The notes beneath the pieces are model-generated. The model saw nothing but the letters and a program-made list of their open reading frames with translations. It ran no database searches and was not told the origin of the DNA. This document shows, piece by piece, positions 27,749 to 37,103 of a DNA stretch of 64,000 nucleotides. Each line of letters begins with the position of its first letter. Position 1 is the first letter of the stretch. A program made the translations under genes and the position numbers. Source of the DNA: Pseudooceanicola sp. HF7 (GTDB taxonomy: Bacteria; Pseudomonadota; Alphaproteobacteria; Rhodobacterales; Rhodobacteraceae); assembly GCF_011806405.1 (NCBI RefSeq), contig NZ_JAATOW010000004.1:1-64000 (forward strand). The letters run 5' to 3'.

Positions 27749-28882
27749 TCAGAAGCCGCTGATATCCGCCAGCAGGCCGTTGGCCACATCGGCCATCAGG
27801 TAGGCGGATTCAAAGGCATATTGGTTCATGGTGATCACCACGCCGGTGCCGCGCTCCGGCGCGAAGGCGACATAGGACATCTGCCCCTGCAGGGCGCCGG
27901 ACTTTTGCAGGACAAAGGGATGATCCGCATTGGGATACATCGCCACCCAGCCCAGGCTCATGGCATCCATGTGGCCGGATTCATCCATCGACAGCACCGT
28001 GTGCTTGCCCTCTCGCTGGACGTAGACACCGTGATCGATGAAGCGCACCTCGCTGCTTTGCTGATCGTCCAGGTGCCAGGAGAGCCATTTCAGCAGGTCA
28101 TTGGCAGAGCTGTAGAGCCCGCCGGAGCCAAGGATCACATCCCCCGTCGGCACCACGTCCATGGCAGAGCCATCCGGCGCATGGCCGATGAACATGTTGT
28201 CCCGCTGCACGGGCGCGAAACCGGTGGAGCCCATGTCGAGCGGCCCGAGGATCCGGTCCTGGATCAGCTCGGCGTAGGACGCCCCGCCGCTGTTGGAAAG
28301 CGCCTGTGCCAGAAGGTCGAAGCCAACGTTGGAATAGGTGATGGCCGAGCCCGGCGCGAAAAGCAGCGGTTGGTTTTCAAGATAGGTTTCGAAGGCCGCG
28401 AGGGTCACGGTGCTGAAGGGATCCTCTGCCGGACCCCAATCCTCGATCGCTTCGCGGGGCAGGCCCGCCGAATGGGTGGCCAGTTCGACCAGCCGGATAT
28501 CGGGGTGCTGCGCGGCGGCCTCTTGCAGGCTGCCCTCCAGGTGATCGGCAAGCGGATCGGTCAGCCCGACCTCCTTCCCGGCAACGGCATGGGCAAGCAT
28601 CTCTCCGGCGAAGGCCTTGGTGATGGAGCCGATCCGGAAGATCGTGTCGCCGTCCGGCGTGCCGCCCGAGGCGGTCTCTCCGAAGCCGGCGACATGGGTT
28701 TCGCCATTGCGGATGGCGCCAATGACGATGCCCGGCACGCCGGCGCTGAGATAGAAGATCTGGCCGGAGAAATCGACGGCATCCTCAAGCAGCGGATCGG
28801 CGGCCCGGGCGGGTTGAGACAGGAGCGTGGACGCCGCTGCGGCGATGAAAATATGTGAAGAGAAACGGGTTATTTTGTTCAT
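27749..28882 (-). CDS. Periplasmic class C beta-lactamase-related serine hydrolase
   Basis: A 377-residue penicillin-binding-protein-like serine hydrolase with a Sec signal peptide (residues 1-27, ending ARA-AD). The active-site SxxK is SITK in RIGSITKAFAGEML, the YxN motif is YSN in ITYSNVGFDLLA, and a KSG triad (LQKSGALQGQ) occurs near the C-terminus in place of KTG. The closest named relatives are AmpH-type D-alanyl-D-alanine carboxypeptidases and esterases; true beta-lactamase activity is less likely. It stands alone; its upstream side opens into a gene-free stretch. Confidence 0.85.
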   Translation of the reverse strand: MNKITRFSSHIFIAAAASTLLSQPARAADPLLEDAVDFSGQIFYLSAGVPGIVIGAIRNGETHVAGFGETASGGTPDGDTIFRIGSITKAFAGEMLAHAVAGKEVGLTDPLADHLEGSLQEAAAQHPDIRLVELATHSAGLPREAIEDWGPAEDPFSTVTLAAFETYLENQPLLFAPGSAITYSNVGFDLLAQALSNSGGASYAELIQDRILGPLDMGSTGFAPVQRDNMFIGHAPDGSAMDVVPTGDVILGSGGLYSSANDLLKWLSWHLDDQQSSEVRFIDHGVYVQREGKHTVLSMDESGHMDAMSLGWVAMYPNADHPFVLQKSGALQGQMSYVAFAPERGTGVVITMNQYAFESAYLMADVANGLLADISGF

Positions 28883-29460
28883 GCTGATTACCAGTACCGT
28901 GAAAATTCAAAAACTGACCGGAAAATAGGCGGCGGCCTTCCGTTTGGGCAAGCCCCAATTGTGTGCGGGGGTCAATTGCCGGTTTGAAACTTGGACCTGC
29001 AGGTAGAGCTGGATCCGCGTAGAATGCGCCTTTGCACGGTGAAAGCCGCGTTTTGCACTGTATTTGCGAAAATGAGATCGGATTTACAGGCCCTTGGAAT
29101 TCCGGTAGTACGTTTGGGGGGTGCCCGCCTATTCGGAGAAGAGTGGCGGGTTGAATGCGATACTGGGATTGCAGGGTTACCCAAGATCCAGCATGCGAAA
29201 ACAGCCCGTCCGGAGCCGAGAAATCAGGAGGCGATAGAAGCGCCAGGCTCTCTTTAAAAATGGCCCCTTAAATGGGCCTCACGGATCCCACTATTCGGAG
29301 CATTTCAAATCTACGAAGCAGGCTTTGAGACCCGCTTTACGGATGCTTCCCGTCGCTCCTGAAAAGCCCTGGTAACCGGCATCGCGCCCTGACGGCCTCG
29401 GCACGGCCCCCGGCAGAGTATCTGCTTGTGCAGCATCGCGAAGCTTGGCAAATCCCGGTC
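28883..29460. other. Gene-free stretch of lower GC content
   Basis: These 578 bases have visibly lower GC than their surroundings. An open frame at 28991-29257 would give 88 residues but has no ribosome-binding site or recognisable domain. TTTGCACGGT (29032) and TTTGCACTGT (29051) form a 19-base-spaced direct repeat. No RNA gene was recognised. It could be eroded foreign DNA or simply a long pair of promoters for the serine hydrolase and tdk. Confidence 0.4.
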
Positions 29461-30051
29461 ATGGCCAAGCTCTACTTCCATTATTCGACCATGAACGCCG
29501 GCAAGAGCACCGTGCTCCTGCAGGCCTCTCACAACTATATAGAACGGGGGATGCAGACCTACCTGCTGACCGCGCGTTTCGACAATCGTGCCGGCGAGGG
29601 CCGCATTGCCAGCCGCATCGGCATCGGCGTGGAGGCCGATACCTTCGACGTGGAGGACGACCTGTTCGCAAAGATCGCGGCCCGGCTGGAGGCAGGCCCC
29701 TGCGCCTGTATTTTCCTGGACGAGGCGCAGTTCCTGACAAAGGATCAGGTCTGGCAGCTGGCCCGCGCGGTGGATGACCTGGGCGTGCCGGTCATGTGCT
29801 ACGGTCTGCGGGTGGATTTTCGCGGCGAGCTTTTCACCGGCTCCGCGGCGCTTCTGGCCTTGGCCGACGAGATGCGCGAAGTGCGCACCATTTGCCATTG
29901 CGGGCGCAAGGCGACCATGGTGGTGCGGCGCGGGGTCGATGGCGCCGCCCTGCGCGAAGGCAGCCAGATCCAGATCGGCGGGAACGAGACCTATGTCTCT
30001 CTCTGCCGCCGGCACTGGCGCGAAGAAATGGGTGACGACGCCCCCTGCTGA
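29461..30051 (+). CDS. tdk: Thymidine kinase, type II
   Basis: A 196-residue thymidine kinase of the bacterial/poxviral type. MAKLYFHYSTMNAGKSTVLL contains the P-loop, FLDEAQFL the catalytic carboxylate, and CHCGRKA with a later CRRHW provides the four zinc-binding positions. The ATG at 29461 matches the start of Escherichia coli Tdk; an in-frame ATG 33 bases upstream is less likely. The ribosome-binding site is weak in either case. It is followed 26 bases later by the DUF900 gene on the same strand. Confidence 0.95.
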   Translation: MAKLYFHYSTMNAGKSTVLLQASHNYIERGMQTYLLTARFDNRAGEGRIASRIGIGVEADTFDVEDDLFAKIAARLEAGPCACIFLDEAQFLTKDQVWQLARAVDDLGVPVMCYGLRVDFRGELFTGSAALLALADEMREVRTICHCGRKATMVVRRGVDGAALREGSQIQIGGNETYVSLCRRHWREEMGDDAPC

Positions 30052-30077
30052 GGGGCAAGCACGGACAGGAGAGGCGG

Positions 30078-31166
30078 ATGCGACAGGCAAGCGGATCGAA
30101 GGGTCACCGGGTTTCAGGGCGCCGTTTTTCCCCGAGGCTGCTGGCAAGCCTGATGCTGGTTCTGCTGCTGCCCGCCTGCGCAAGGGCCGGGCTGGAGGAT
30201 CTTGCCCCCCGCCCCGAAGAGGCCGTGCCGGACGCCACGATCCTGAGCGTCTATGCCGCCACCACCCGCTCAGAGGCCTCTGGTTTCGGGGGCGGCGCAG
30301 GGCTTGAAACCAGCTATTTCCGCTTCGACGTGGCCGTGCCGCCGGGGCTCGACAAGCTGACGCGAGGGTTGCCGGATCTTTCCGATTACCGGATCATGGA
30401 GCGCGAGCGGATGCCGCGGGATGGCTGGCTGCGCGCCGTGAAGGCGGCAGATGTTGCGGCAGGAGAGCCCACGCTGGGCGTCTTCGTGCATGGCTACAAC
30501 ATGGACTTTCAGAAATCGGTCTTCCGGCTGGCCCAGATCGCCGCGGACAGCGACAGCCGCGGGGTGCCGGTGCTGTTCACCTGGCCCTCGACCGGCAAGG
30601 CCACCGATTACCTGCAGGACCGCCCCGCCGCGCTGTTTTCCCGCGACGGGTTGGCAGAGCTGCTGACCGATCTTGCCAGCCAAGGCGAAGTCGTGACCCT
30701 TTTCGGGCATTCCATGGGTGGCTTCGTCAGCGGAGAGGCGCTGCGCACCCTGGGCCTGCAGGGCCGGCGGGACGTGCTGGACCGGATCGATCTTGTGCTG
30801 GCCGGGCCGGACATGGATCTGGCGGTATTTGCCGGGCAGATGCGCGCCATCCAGCACCTGCATGCCCCCGTGGTGATCCTGACCGCGGCCGATGACCGGG
30901 CGTTGGCGACCTCGGCCAGGATCTGGAACGGCAATACCCGGCTGGGGGCGCTGGATGCGACCGACCCGACGATCAAGGCCCTGGCAGAGGCCCATGATCT
31001 GCAACTGCTGGATATCAGCGCGGTGGAGGCCGATCCGCTGGGCCACCAGCGTTTCATCCGCCTGGCCCAGGTCTATTCCTGGCGGCGGGACGGGCCGCGG
31101 GACCTGACCCTGCCCGGCGCCTATGTCTATGACGCGCTGACACGGCACTTCGTGCATCTGGACTAG
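30078..31166 (+). CDS. DUF900-type alpha/beta hydrolase lipoprotein
   Basis: A 362-residue protein of the DUF900 alpha/beta-hydrolase family. The N-terminus is long and basic and leads into LLASLMLVLLLPACARA, a lipobox with Cys at about residue 34, so it is probably membrane-anchored. The oxyanion-hole motif VFVHGYNMDFQKSVFRLAQ and the nucleophile elbow GHSMGG are intact; a late His in LGHQRFI could complete the triad. Substrate unknown. It sits 26 bases after tdk and may share its transcript; AGGAGAGG precedes the ATG. Confidence 0.85.
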   Translation: MRQASGSKGHRVSGRRFSPRLLASLMLVLLLPACARAGLEDLAPRPEEAVPDATILSVYAATTRSEASGFGGGAGLETSYFRFDVAVPPGLDKLTRGLPDLSDYRIMERERMPRDGWLRAVKAADVAAGEPTLGVFVHGYNMDFQKSVFRLAQIAADSDSRGVPVLFTWPSTGKATDYLQDRPAALFSRDGLAELLTDLASQGEVVTLFGHSMGGFVSGEALRTLGLQGRRDVLDRIDLVLAGPDMDLAVFAGQMRAIQHLHAPVVILTAADDRALATSARIWNGNTRLGALDATDPTIKALAEAHDLQLLDISAVEADPLGHQRFIRLAQVYSWRRDGPRDLTLPGAYVYDALTRHFVHLD

Positions 31167-31212
31167 CGCGCAGAGGGGGCCGCAAGCGCCCTGGCCCCCG
31201 AAGGGGGACAGA

Positions 31213-31247
31213 AGGGGCGCCCCGGTCTCGATGGCCGGGGCGCCCCT
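31213..31247. terminator. Strong hairpin between convergent genes
   Basis: A perfect 13-bp stem (31213-31225 with 31235-31247) with a nine-base loop lies between the DUF900 gene and the convergent dehydrogenase. A CCCTTGCTGTT tail follows on the plus strand; it probably terminates both transcripts. Confidence 0.7.
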
Positions 31248-31284
31248 CCCTTGCTGTTAATTGTCCGTCCTGAAGATGGCAGCA

Positions 31285-32244
31285 TCAGTTCACCCGGTTG
31301 GGCACCTCTTCACCCGCGAAATGCGCGCGCAGGTTCTCTACCGCCATGGCGCCCATGTCCTCGCGGATATTCAGCGCGGCGGTACCCAGGTGCGGCAGCA
31401 GCACGGCGTTTTCCTGGGCGATCAGCGCCGGGGGCACGATGGGTTCGTGCTCATAGACATCCAGCCCCACCCCGGCGATCTGGCCGCCCTGGAGCGCGGC
31501 GATCAGCGCCGCCTCTTCCACGATGTCGCCCCGGGCGATGTTCACCAGGATCCCGTGCGGCTGCATCGCTGCAAAGACATCCGCGTTGACCAGGTGATGC
31601 GTCTCCGGGCTGGCCGGGGTTGCCACGACAAGGATATCGGCCCAGCCGGCCAGATCCCTGATCGTGTCGAACCGGGTCGCGGGATGCTCCACCTGCTTTT
31701 CGGAGCGGTTGAAATAGCCAACCTCCATCCCGAACCCCAGGTGGCAGCGCCGCGCGACCGCTTGGCCGATCCGGCCCATGCCGATCACGCCAAGCTTGCG
31801 CCCGGTCACATGGGTGCCCAGCATCTGCGTCGGGTGCCAGCCGCTCCATTGGCCCGATCGCACAAGGCGCTCTGCCTCTCCGGCGCGGCGGCAGGTCATC
31901 AGGATCAGCGTCATGGCCACGTCCGCCGTGGCATCCGTCACTGCGCCCGGCGTGTTGGAGACCGTCACCCCATGGGCGCGGCAGGCCTCTGCATCGATGT
32001 GGTTATATCCGACCCCGAAGTTCGCCAGGATCTTGCAGCGCGGGCGACCGAAATCGCGCAGCACCTCTTCCGTCACCATGTCGCCCAGGGTCAGCATCAT
32101 GCCATCAAAGACCGCCAACCCCGAGCGCAGCTCGGCACGGGTCATCGGCTGGGTGGATTCCCGCACCTCTACCTCGAACAGGTCGGAGGCCGCGCGGATG
32201 GTGCCCGGAGGCATCGGGCGGGACAGCAGGACACGTTTCCTCAA
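31285..32244 (-). CDS. D-2-hydroxyacid dehydrogenase (glyoxylate/hydroxypyruvate reductase-like)
   Basis: A 319-residue NAD(P)-dependent D-isomer 2-hydroxyacid dehydrogenase. The Rossmann motif LGVIGMGRIGQAVARR, the arginine-containing VNIARGDIVEE loop, the Glu in GVGLDVYEHEP and the catalytic His in LLPHLGTA are all present. The ANFGVGYNHID segment is typical of glyoxylate reductases (GyaR). It overlaps the csaA stop by four bases, so it is the third gene of a proC-csaA-dehydrogenase operon. The natural substrate cannot be fixed from sequence. Confidence 0.88.
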   Translation of the reverse strand: MRKRVLLSRPMPPGTIRAASDLFEVEVRESTQPMTRAELRSGLAVFDGMMLTLGDMVTEEVLRDFGRPRCKILANFGVGYNHIDAEACRAHGVTVSNTPGAVTDATADVAMTLILMTCRRAGEAERLVRSGQWSGWHPTQMLGTHVTGRKLGVIGMGRIGQAVARRCHLGFGMEVGYFNRSEKQVEHPATRFDTIRDLAGWADILVVATPASPETHHLVNADVFAAMQPHGILVNIARGDIVEEAALIAALQGGQIAGVGLDVYEHEPIVPPALIAQENAVLLPHLGTAALNIREDMGAMAVENLRAHFAGEEVPNRVN

Positions 32245-32582
32245 TGCATCCGCTCCCCTGGCGCCACCTCCTGGTCAGGGGCGATCAGGACGATCCCCCC
32301 TTCGCTGTCCGAAACGCCCAGTGTCAGCACCTCGGACATGAACGGGCCGATCTGGCGCGGCGGGAAGTTCACCACCGCCATGACCATCTTACCCACCAGG
32401 GTCTCGGGCGTGTAATGCGCGGTGATCTGGGCAGAGGTCTTCTTTTCCCCGATCTCCGGTCCGAAATCGATCCAGAGCTTGAAGGCGGGTTTGCGGGCTT
32501 CCGGGAAGGGTTCGGCGCGGGTCACCTTGCCGGCACGGATATCGACCTTGAGGAAGTCGTCAAAGGAGATCTCGTCAGCCAT
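32241..32582 (-). CDS. csaA: tRNA-binding protein CsaA
   Basis: A 113-residue stand-alone tRNA-binding domain of the CsaA type, related to the C-terminal domain of methionyl-tRNA synthetase and to Arc1p/EMAP II. The family segment FLKVDIRAGKVTRAEPFPEA and the NFPPRQIGPFMSEVLTLG block are clear. CsaA is described as having chaperone-like, export-related effects. Its start overlaps proC by eight bases and its stop overlaps the dehydrogenase start. Confidence 0.93.
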   Translation of the reverse strand: MADEISFDDFLKVDIRAGKVTRAEPFPEARKPAFKLWIDFGPEIGEKKTSAQITAHYTPETLVGKMVMAVVNFPPRQIGPFMSEVLTLGVSDSEGGIVLIAPDQEVAPGERMH

Positions 32583-33390
32583 TTGCCAACTCCCGCGAAC
32601 GATCCGCGGCGGCCGTCACCGCGCGCTTGAGCAGCGGCGGGAAGCCGGCGCCCTCATCCATCAGCACCTCAAGCGCGGCCTGGGTGGTGCCATTGGGGCT
32701 GGTGACATTGACGCGCAGCTGGGTCGGGCTTTCCTCCGTCCCTTCGGCAAGCGCCCCTGCCCCGGCAACGGTGGCCTTGGCCAGTTGTAACGCGAGCTCC
32801 GCAGAGAGGCCCTGGGCCTCGCCGGCGGCGGCCATGCTTTCGATCAGGTGGAAGACATAGGCAGGACCGGAGCCCGAGACGGCGGTGACCGCATCCATCT
32901 GCTCTTCGCTTTCCAGGCGGACGACCTGGCCCACGGCAGAGAGCAGCGCCTCGGTCAGATCAAGCGCGGCGGCGTCGACCTGGGCGTTGCCAATGATCGC
33001 GGTGATGCCCCGGCCCACGGCAGCGGGCGTGTTGGGCATGGCGCGCACGATCGGGGAGGAGGCGCCGAAGGCGGCCTCGAATGCGGCGATCTGGGTACCG
33101 GCCGCGATGGAGACGAAAAGCGTTCCGCCCCCGCCAAGCGCCTGCAGGGACGGCAGGGCCGCGCCCATCATCTGGGGTTTCACGGCCACGATGGCAACGG
33201 CGGGCGTGCCGGTGATCTCTTCATTCAGGTGAACGCCGGTGCCTTTCAGCCAGTCCGACGGATTGGGATCGATCACCCAGACAGATTGCGGCGGTACCCC
33301 GCTCTTGAGCCAGCCCGCAAGCATCGCGCCGCCCATCTTGCCACATCCCAGAAGCACGAGCCCCTTTTCGGCCACCACGTCCAGTACCAT
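32575..33390 (-). CDS. proC: Pyrroline-5-carboxylate reductase (ProC)
   Basis: A 271-residue enzyme of proline synthesis. LVLLGCGKMGGAMLAGWL is the N-terminal dinucleotide motif, VAIVAVKPQMM the second strand block, VRAMPNTPAAVGRG the substrate loop, and AVSGSGPAYVFHLIE with NVTSPNGTTQAAL the C-terminal dimerisation/active-site region. The ATG at 33390 was chosen for its AGGGGG upstream; a longer frame to 33456 would add 22 atypical residues. It leads a three-gene operon with csaA and the dehydrogenase. Confidence 0.95.
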   Translation of the reverse strand: MVLDVVAEKGLVLLGCGKMGGAMLAGWLKSGVPPQSVWVIDPNPSDWLKGTGVHLNEEITGTPAVAIVAVKPQMMGAALPSLQALGGGGTLFVSIAAGTQIAAFEAAFGASSPIVRAMPNTPAAVGRGITAIIGNAQVDAAALDLTEALLSAVGQVVRLESEEQMDAVTAVSGSGPAYVFHLIESMAAAGEAQGLSAELALQLAKATVAGAGALAEGTEESPTQLRVNVTSPNGTTQAALEVLMDEGAGFPPLLKRAVTAAADRSRELANG

Positions 33391-33421
33391 GTCACCCCCT
33401 ATGGTTATTCGGGGGTCAGTG

Positions 33422-33922
33422 TTACGCCCGCCCGTAGGCCTCTGCAATGGCGACATCGAGAGAGGACCGGGCTGAGCGGCCTCCCCACACGTTCATCTGG
33501 AAAGCCGGGTAATAGCGCTCTGCGGACATGACCGCCGCAGAGATCAGCGTATCCACCTGTTCCGGGCTTGCCATCTGCTCACCCGAGAGGATCAGGCCAT
33601 AGCGGTAGACCATGAGCTTCTGCTCTTCCCAGTAGGTGAAGCTGCCGGCCCAGAGCTGGTCATTGACCAGGTTGAGCAATTCGTAGAGCCCCGGAAGCGC
33701 CTCTGCGGGGGGCTCCATCTCGAAGGTGCAGATCATGCGCAGGGTTTCGTCGTAGCCGGACCAGGCGAGGGTCACGGAGTAGGTGCGCCACTGGCCTTCG
33801 ACGGCCATCGCGATCTGGTCGTCGCCGATCCGGTCGAAGTCCCAGTCGTTGAGCTCGGCGAGCGTTTCGACGATGTCGATCGGATGCAGTTCTTCGGAAA
33901 TGAAGGATTCAGACAATGCCAT
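33422..33922 (-). CDS. YbjN-domain protein
   Basis: A 166-residue acidic protein of the YbjN (DUF1790) family, putative sensory or chaperone-like proteins found throughout Alphaproteobacteria, here without a named role. Visible blocks are WDFDRIGDDQIAMAVEGQW, LRMICTFEMEPP and NLVNDQLWAGSFTYWEEQ. The ATG at 33922 has GGTGGC upstream; the frame is open further 5' but the extra 51 residues look non-coding. It ends 31 bases before the proC start and may be co-transcribed with it. Confidence 0.85.
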   Translation of the reverse strand: MALSESFISEELHPIDIVETLAELNDWDFDRIGDDQIAMAVEGQWRTYSVTLAWSGYDETLRMICTFEMEPPAEALPGLYELLNLVNDQLWAGSFTYWEEQKLMVYRYGLILSGEQMASPEQVDTLISAAVMSAERYYPAFQMNVWGGRSARSSLDVAIAEAYGRA

Positions 33923-34612
33923 GGCGCCACCTCTTTTATGTGTAGCGCGTGGGGCTGGCAGCGCCCCAAGCGCTAGGTGCCTGCTCGAAGGACAGGGCGA
34001 TTTCCCACATCCCATACCAGATATGGTGGTCCCGCGACGATGACCTGTAAAGACAATTCTTGGGGATAACCTCAATTTGTTGTGGATATGGCTGTGTACA
34101 CCGCCACATATCGCACATTTGGATCGCAGCGGGATATCGGGGCCGTCGCATCGCCTAAAAGGCGAAAGCGGCGGGCCAGAACGCAGGATTCGCCGCGGTT
34201 TTGGCGGGGTTTTCGCCGCCGGAGGGGGGCTTTCGCATGGAACGCGGGCAGAGGACAGCGCAATCGGAGCAGGCTTCCCCAGTGTGACTTAGCCACCCCT
34301 GATCTGAGGCGAGCTGCCCGCGATTCGACCCCGCGAAAGCGCTTACCGCGCCACCACTTATGCGTGCATTCCGCACTCCGGGGACACGGAGACCGCACCC
34401 CCACGCGATGGCCCAAAAGCCGATCCGCTTTCCGGGGGCCCAGTGAAGGGACACTCCCTGCCCGGTCTCAGGGTATCATTGCCAAGGCTCCCGCGGGCGG
34501 CAGGCTGGCCACAGGCCATGGGGAATGCATGCAACGGGCCTTCTTAGAACCCTGACAACACGGTAGAGCTTTCACATCGGCCAGGTGGGGCCGGCGGGTG
34601 AAGGATGTCGTG
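33923..34612. other. Intergenic region upstream of cardiolipin synthase
   Basis: No gene is supported in these 690 bases, although frames are open on both strands. A moderately AT-rich zone near 34050-34110 probably holds the ybjN promoter. TTGTGGATAT at 34079 resembles a DnaA box imperfectly, but there is no cluster, so an origin is not suggested. Confidence 0.4.
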
Positions 34613-36067
34613 ATGGAAGAGTTTTCCTATTGGCCCCTGTTGGCTGTGCTCTACACGCTGGCACAGCTGGGGTTCCTGCTGCGTGCCCTGACCCGCCCGG
34701 GGCGTGCGCCCTCCTCCCGGCTGGCCTGGCTGCTGGTCATGCTGGCCGCCCCCGGTGTGGGCATGCTGGGCTACCTGTTCTTCGGAGAGACCAATATCGG
34801 CCGCAAGCGCGCCGCCCGGTACAAGGGGATCCAGGACTACGTGCGCCTGGGCGCGCAGCGGCAGGCCGAGGTGGTCGAGGCCGGGGCGCATCATGCCTCT
34901 GAAGAGGTGCGCCATCTGTTCAGCTACGTCGAATCCGTCTGCGGCTTCCTGCCCGTGCGGGGCAACACCGCAGAGCTTCTGGCGGATTCCGAGGCGGTGA
35001 TCGACGCGATGGTCGCCGATATCGATGCCGCGCAGGATCATGTGCACATGCTGTTCTACATCTGGCTGGATGACGGCAGCGGGATCCGGGTGGCCGATGC
35101 GGTGATCCGGGCGGCCAAGCGCGGCGTGACCGTGCGCGCCATGGCCGATGACATCGGCTCGCGGCGGATGATCCGGTCGGACCACTGGAAGCGCATGGGT
35201 GCGGCGGGGGTCAAGCTGACCCGTGCCCTGCCCATCACCAACCCGCTTCTGCAACCGGTCCGCGGCCGGATCGACCTGCGCAATCACCGCAAGATCGTGG
35301 TGATCGACAATCGCATCACCTATTGCGGCAGCCAGAACTGCGCCGATGCGGCCTTTGAGGTGAAGAAGAAATACGCGCCCTGGGTCGACCTGGTGGTGCG
35401 CTTCGAAGGGCCGATCGCGATCGAGAACCAGGCGCTGTTCATCTCTGACTGGATGGCGCACCGGCGCGAGGACCTGCGCCCGATCCTGGATGCCGCCCGC
35501 CCGCCGCATCCGACCGGCGGCGTGCTGGCCCAGGTCATCGGCACCGGCCCCACGATCCATGCCGAGGCCATGCCCGAGATGTTCGAGCTGATGATCCACG
35601 CCGCCCGGGAAGAGCTGGTGCTGACCACGCCCTACTACGTGCCCACGGAAGCCATGCAATCGGCCATCTGCATCACCGCCCGGCGCGGCGTGAACTGCAC
35701 CCTGGTCGTGCCGGCCCGCAACGACAGCTGGATCGTGGCCGCCGCCAGCCGCAGTTACTACGAGGATCTGCTGAACGCCGGGGTAAAGATCTACGAATAC
35801 CCCCACGGGCTTCTGCACGCGAAGAGCCTGACTCTGGATGGCCATGCCGCCCTGATCGGATCGGCCAACCTGGACCGGCGCAGTTTCGAGCTGAACTACG
35901 AGAACAACATCCTGCTGGAAGACGTGGCGCTGACGACCGCCCTGCGCGAGCGCCAGCAAAGCTATATCGATGCGTCCCTGGCCGTCGATCCCGCCCAGGT
36001 CGCGCAGTGGCATTTCGGGCGCCGGCTCTGGTACAACACCGTCGCCATGCTGGGGCCGGTCTTCTGA
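34613..36067 (+). CDS. cls: Cardiolipin synthase, phospholipase D family
   Basis: A 484-residue membrane enzyme that condenses phospholipids to cardiolipin. Two N-terminal hydrophobic helices (about residues 5-25 and 35-55, the second ending LFFGETNIGRKR) precede two phospholipase D motifs, HRKIVVIDNRITYCGSQN and HAKSLTLDGHAALIGSANLD, both with intact HxKxxxxD. The length is normal. The ATG at 34613 has AAGGA at a good distance; an in-frame GTG at 34598 is an alternative giving 489 residues. It converges with tonB. Confidence 0.93.
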   Translation: MEEFSYWPLLAVLYTLAQLGFLLRALTRPGRAPSSRLAWLLVMLAAPGVGMLGYLFFGETNIGRKRAARYKGIQDYVRLGAQRQAEVVEAGAHHASEEVRHLFSYVESVCGFLPVRGNTAELLADSEAVIDAMVADIDAAQDHVHMLFYIWLDDGSGIRVADAVIRAAKRGVTVRAMADDIGSRRMIRSDHWKRMGAAGVKLTRALPITNPLLQPVRGRIDLRNHRKIVVIDNRITYCGSQNCADAAFEVKKKYAPWVDLVVRFEGPIAIENQALFISDWMAHRREDLRPILDAARPPHPTGGVLAQVIGTGPTIHAEAMPEMFELMIHAAREELVLTTPYYVPTEAMQSAICITARRGVNCTLVVPARNDSWIVAAASRSYYEDLLNAGVKIYEYPHGLLHAKSLTLDGHAALIGSANLDRRSFELNYENNILLEDVALTTALRERQQSYIDASLAVDPAQVAQWHFGRRLWYNTVAMLGPVF

Positions 36068-36104
36068 GACGCGGCCCCCGGCTGGCCCTTGAAGAGGTCC
36101 GCTT

Positions 36105-37103
36105 CTAGCTGAAGCCCATCGGCAGGTTGAAGGTGTGGCTGGACTGGGTGATCCCTTCAGGCGCCGCGGGCATGCGGCCTGCCCGCCGGATCGCCTGAAG
36201 CGCCGCGCGGTCGAATTCCGCGTGGCCCGAAGAGCGCACCACCTTCGCCCCCAGCACATTGCCGTCCCGGGAGACCGTCAGCCGCACGATCACGCGCCCG
36301 CTCTTGCCGCGCATCCCGCCGGGGAAGCGCTTTTTCCGCTCGATCCGCACCCGGATCTGGTTGCCCCAGACAGCCTGAAGCCTGGCCGTATCGCCGCCGG
36401 AACCTGCCCGGACGCTGCCATTGTCGCGGCCGGCCTGTTGCGATCCGCCATTGCCTGCCGCGCGTTGCGTCGCTGCACCCGCGCCACCGGCCCGGCTGGC
36501 TTGCTGGCGCGGGCCGTCCTCTGCCTTCTCGGGGCGCTTGGCAACCTGGGGCGTGAAGTCCCGGGGCCGCGCCTGCGGGCGGCTGGAGGTCGTGGGCGTC
36601 ATCTCGTTCAGCTGTTCCTGGGCCACCTCATCGGGCTGGTCCTCGGGGGTTTCCTGCGGTGTTTCCTCGGCCACTTCGGGCTCCGGTTCCGGCTGTTCCT
36701 CTGGCTCCGCCTCCGGTTCGGGGGGCGGGGGCACGTCCATTTCCACCTGCGGCAGGGCGGTGGTCTCCGGCATGGCGTCCGGCAGCGTGACACTGGGAAA
36801 GGCCGGGCGCGGCGCGGGCGGCGTGGGCGTGACGGGCGTGACCGGGCTTTGCATCGCCACGGGCTCGACGATCTCCACCTCTTGCGGGGTCTCGGTGACC
36901 TCGGGCGGGGTTTCCCATCGTTCGACCATGTCGACGGTACCCGGAGGCGCGCCCTGCAGGGTCACGAAGGCCTGCCCGCCCTGCCCGCCGGCATCGGTGC
37001 CCCCCTTATCCGGGACGCGGATCGCGAGCACCACGTGAAGGCCCACGGCCAGCGCCACGAAGGCGGTGCCTTCCGCCAGGCGTTTCAAGGTTGTGCCGGT
37101 CAT
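36105..37103 (-). CDS. tonB: TonB-family energy transducer
   Basis: A 332-residue TonB-type protein. One N-terminal transmembrane helix (about residues 14-29) is followed by a long Pro/Glu-rich periplasmic spacer (about 60-170) and a C-terminal TonB domain (GRVIVRLTVSRDGNVLGAKV, then RSSGHAEFDRAALQAIRRAG). It couples the proton motive force, via ExbBD, to outer-membrane siderophore receptors; no receptor gene is in the window. It overlaps the upstream exbD stop by four bases and is the last gene of exbB-exbD-exbD-tonB. Confidence 0.9.
   Translation of the reverse strand: MTGTTLKRLAEGTAFVALAVGLHVVLAIRVPDKGGTDAGGQGGQAFVTLQGAPPGTVDMVERWETPPEVTETPQEVEIVEPVAMQSPVTPVTPTPPAPRPAFPSVTLPDAMPETTALPQVEMDVPPPPEPEAEPEEQPEPEPEVAEETPQETPEDQPDEVAQEQLNEMTPTTSSRPQARPRDFTPQVAKRPEKAEDGPRQQASRAGGAGAATQRAAGNGGSQQAGRDNGSVRAGSGGDTARLQAVWGNQIRVRIERKKRFPGGMRGKSGRVIVRLTVSRDGNVLGAKVVRSSGHAEFDRAALQAIRRAGRMPAAPEGITQSSHTFNLPMGFS

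Noticed and set aside
34070-34110. DnaA-box-like TTGTGGATAT in an AT-richer zone, possible origin
   Set aside because: Only one imperfect box, no cluster, no dnaA/dnaN or parAB nearby.
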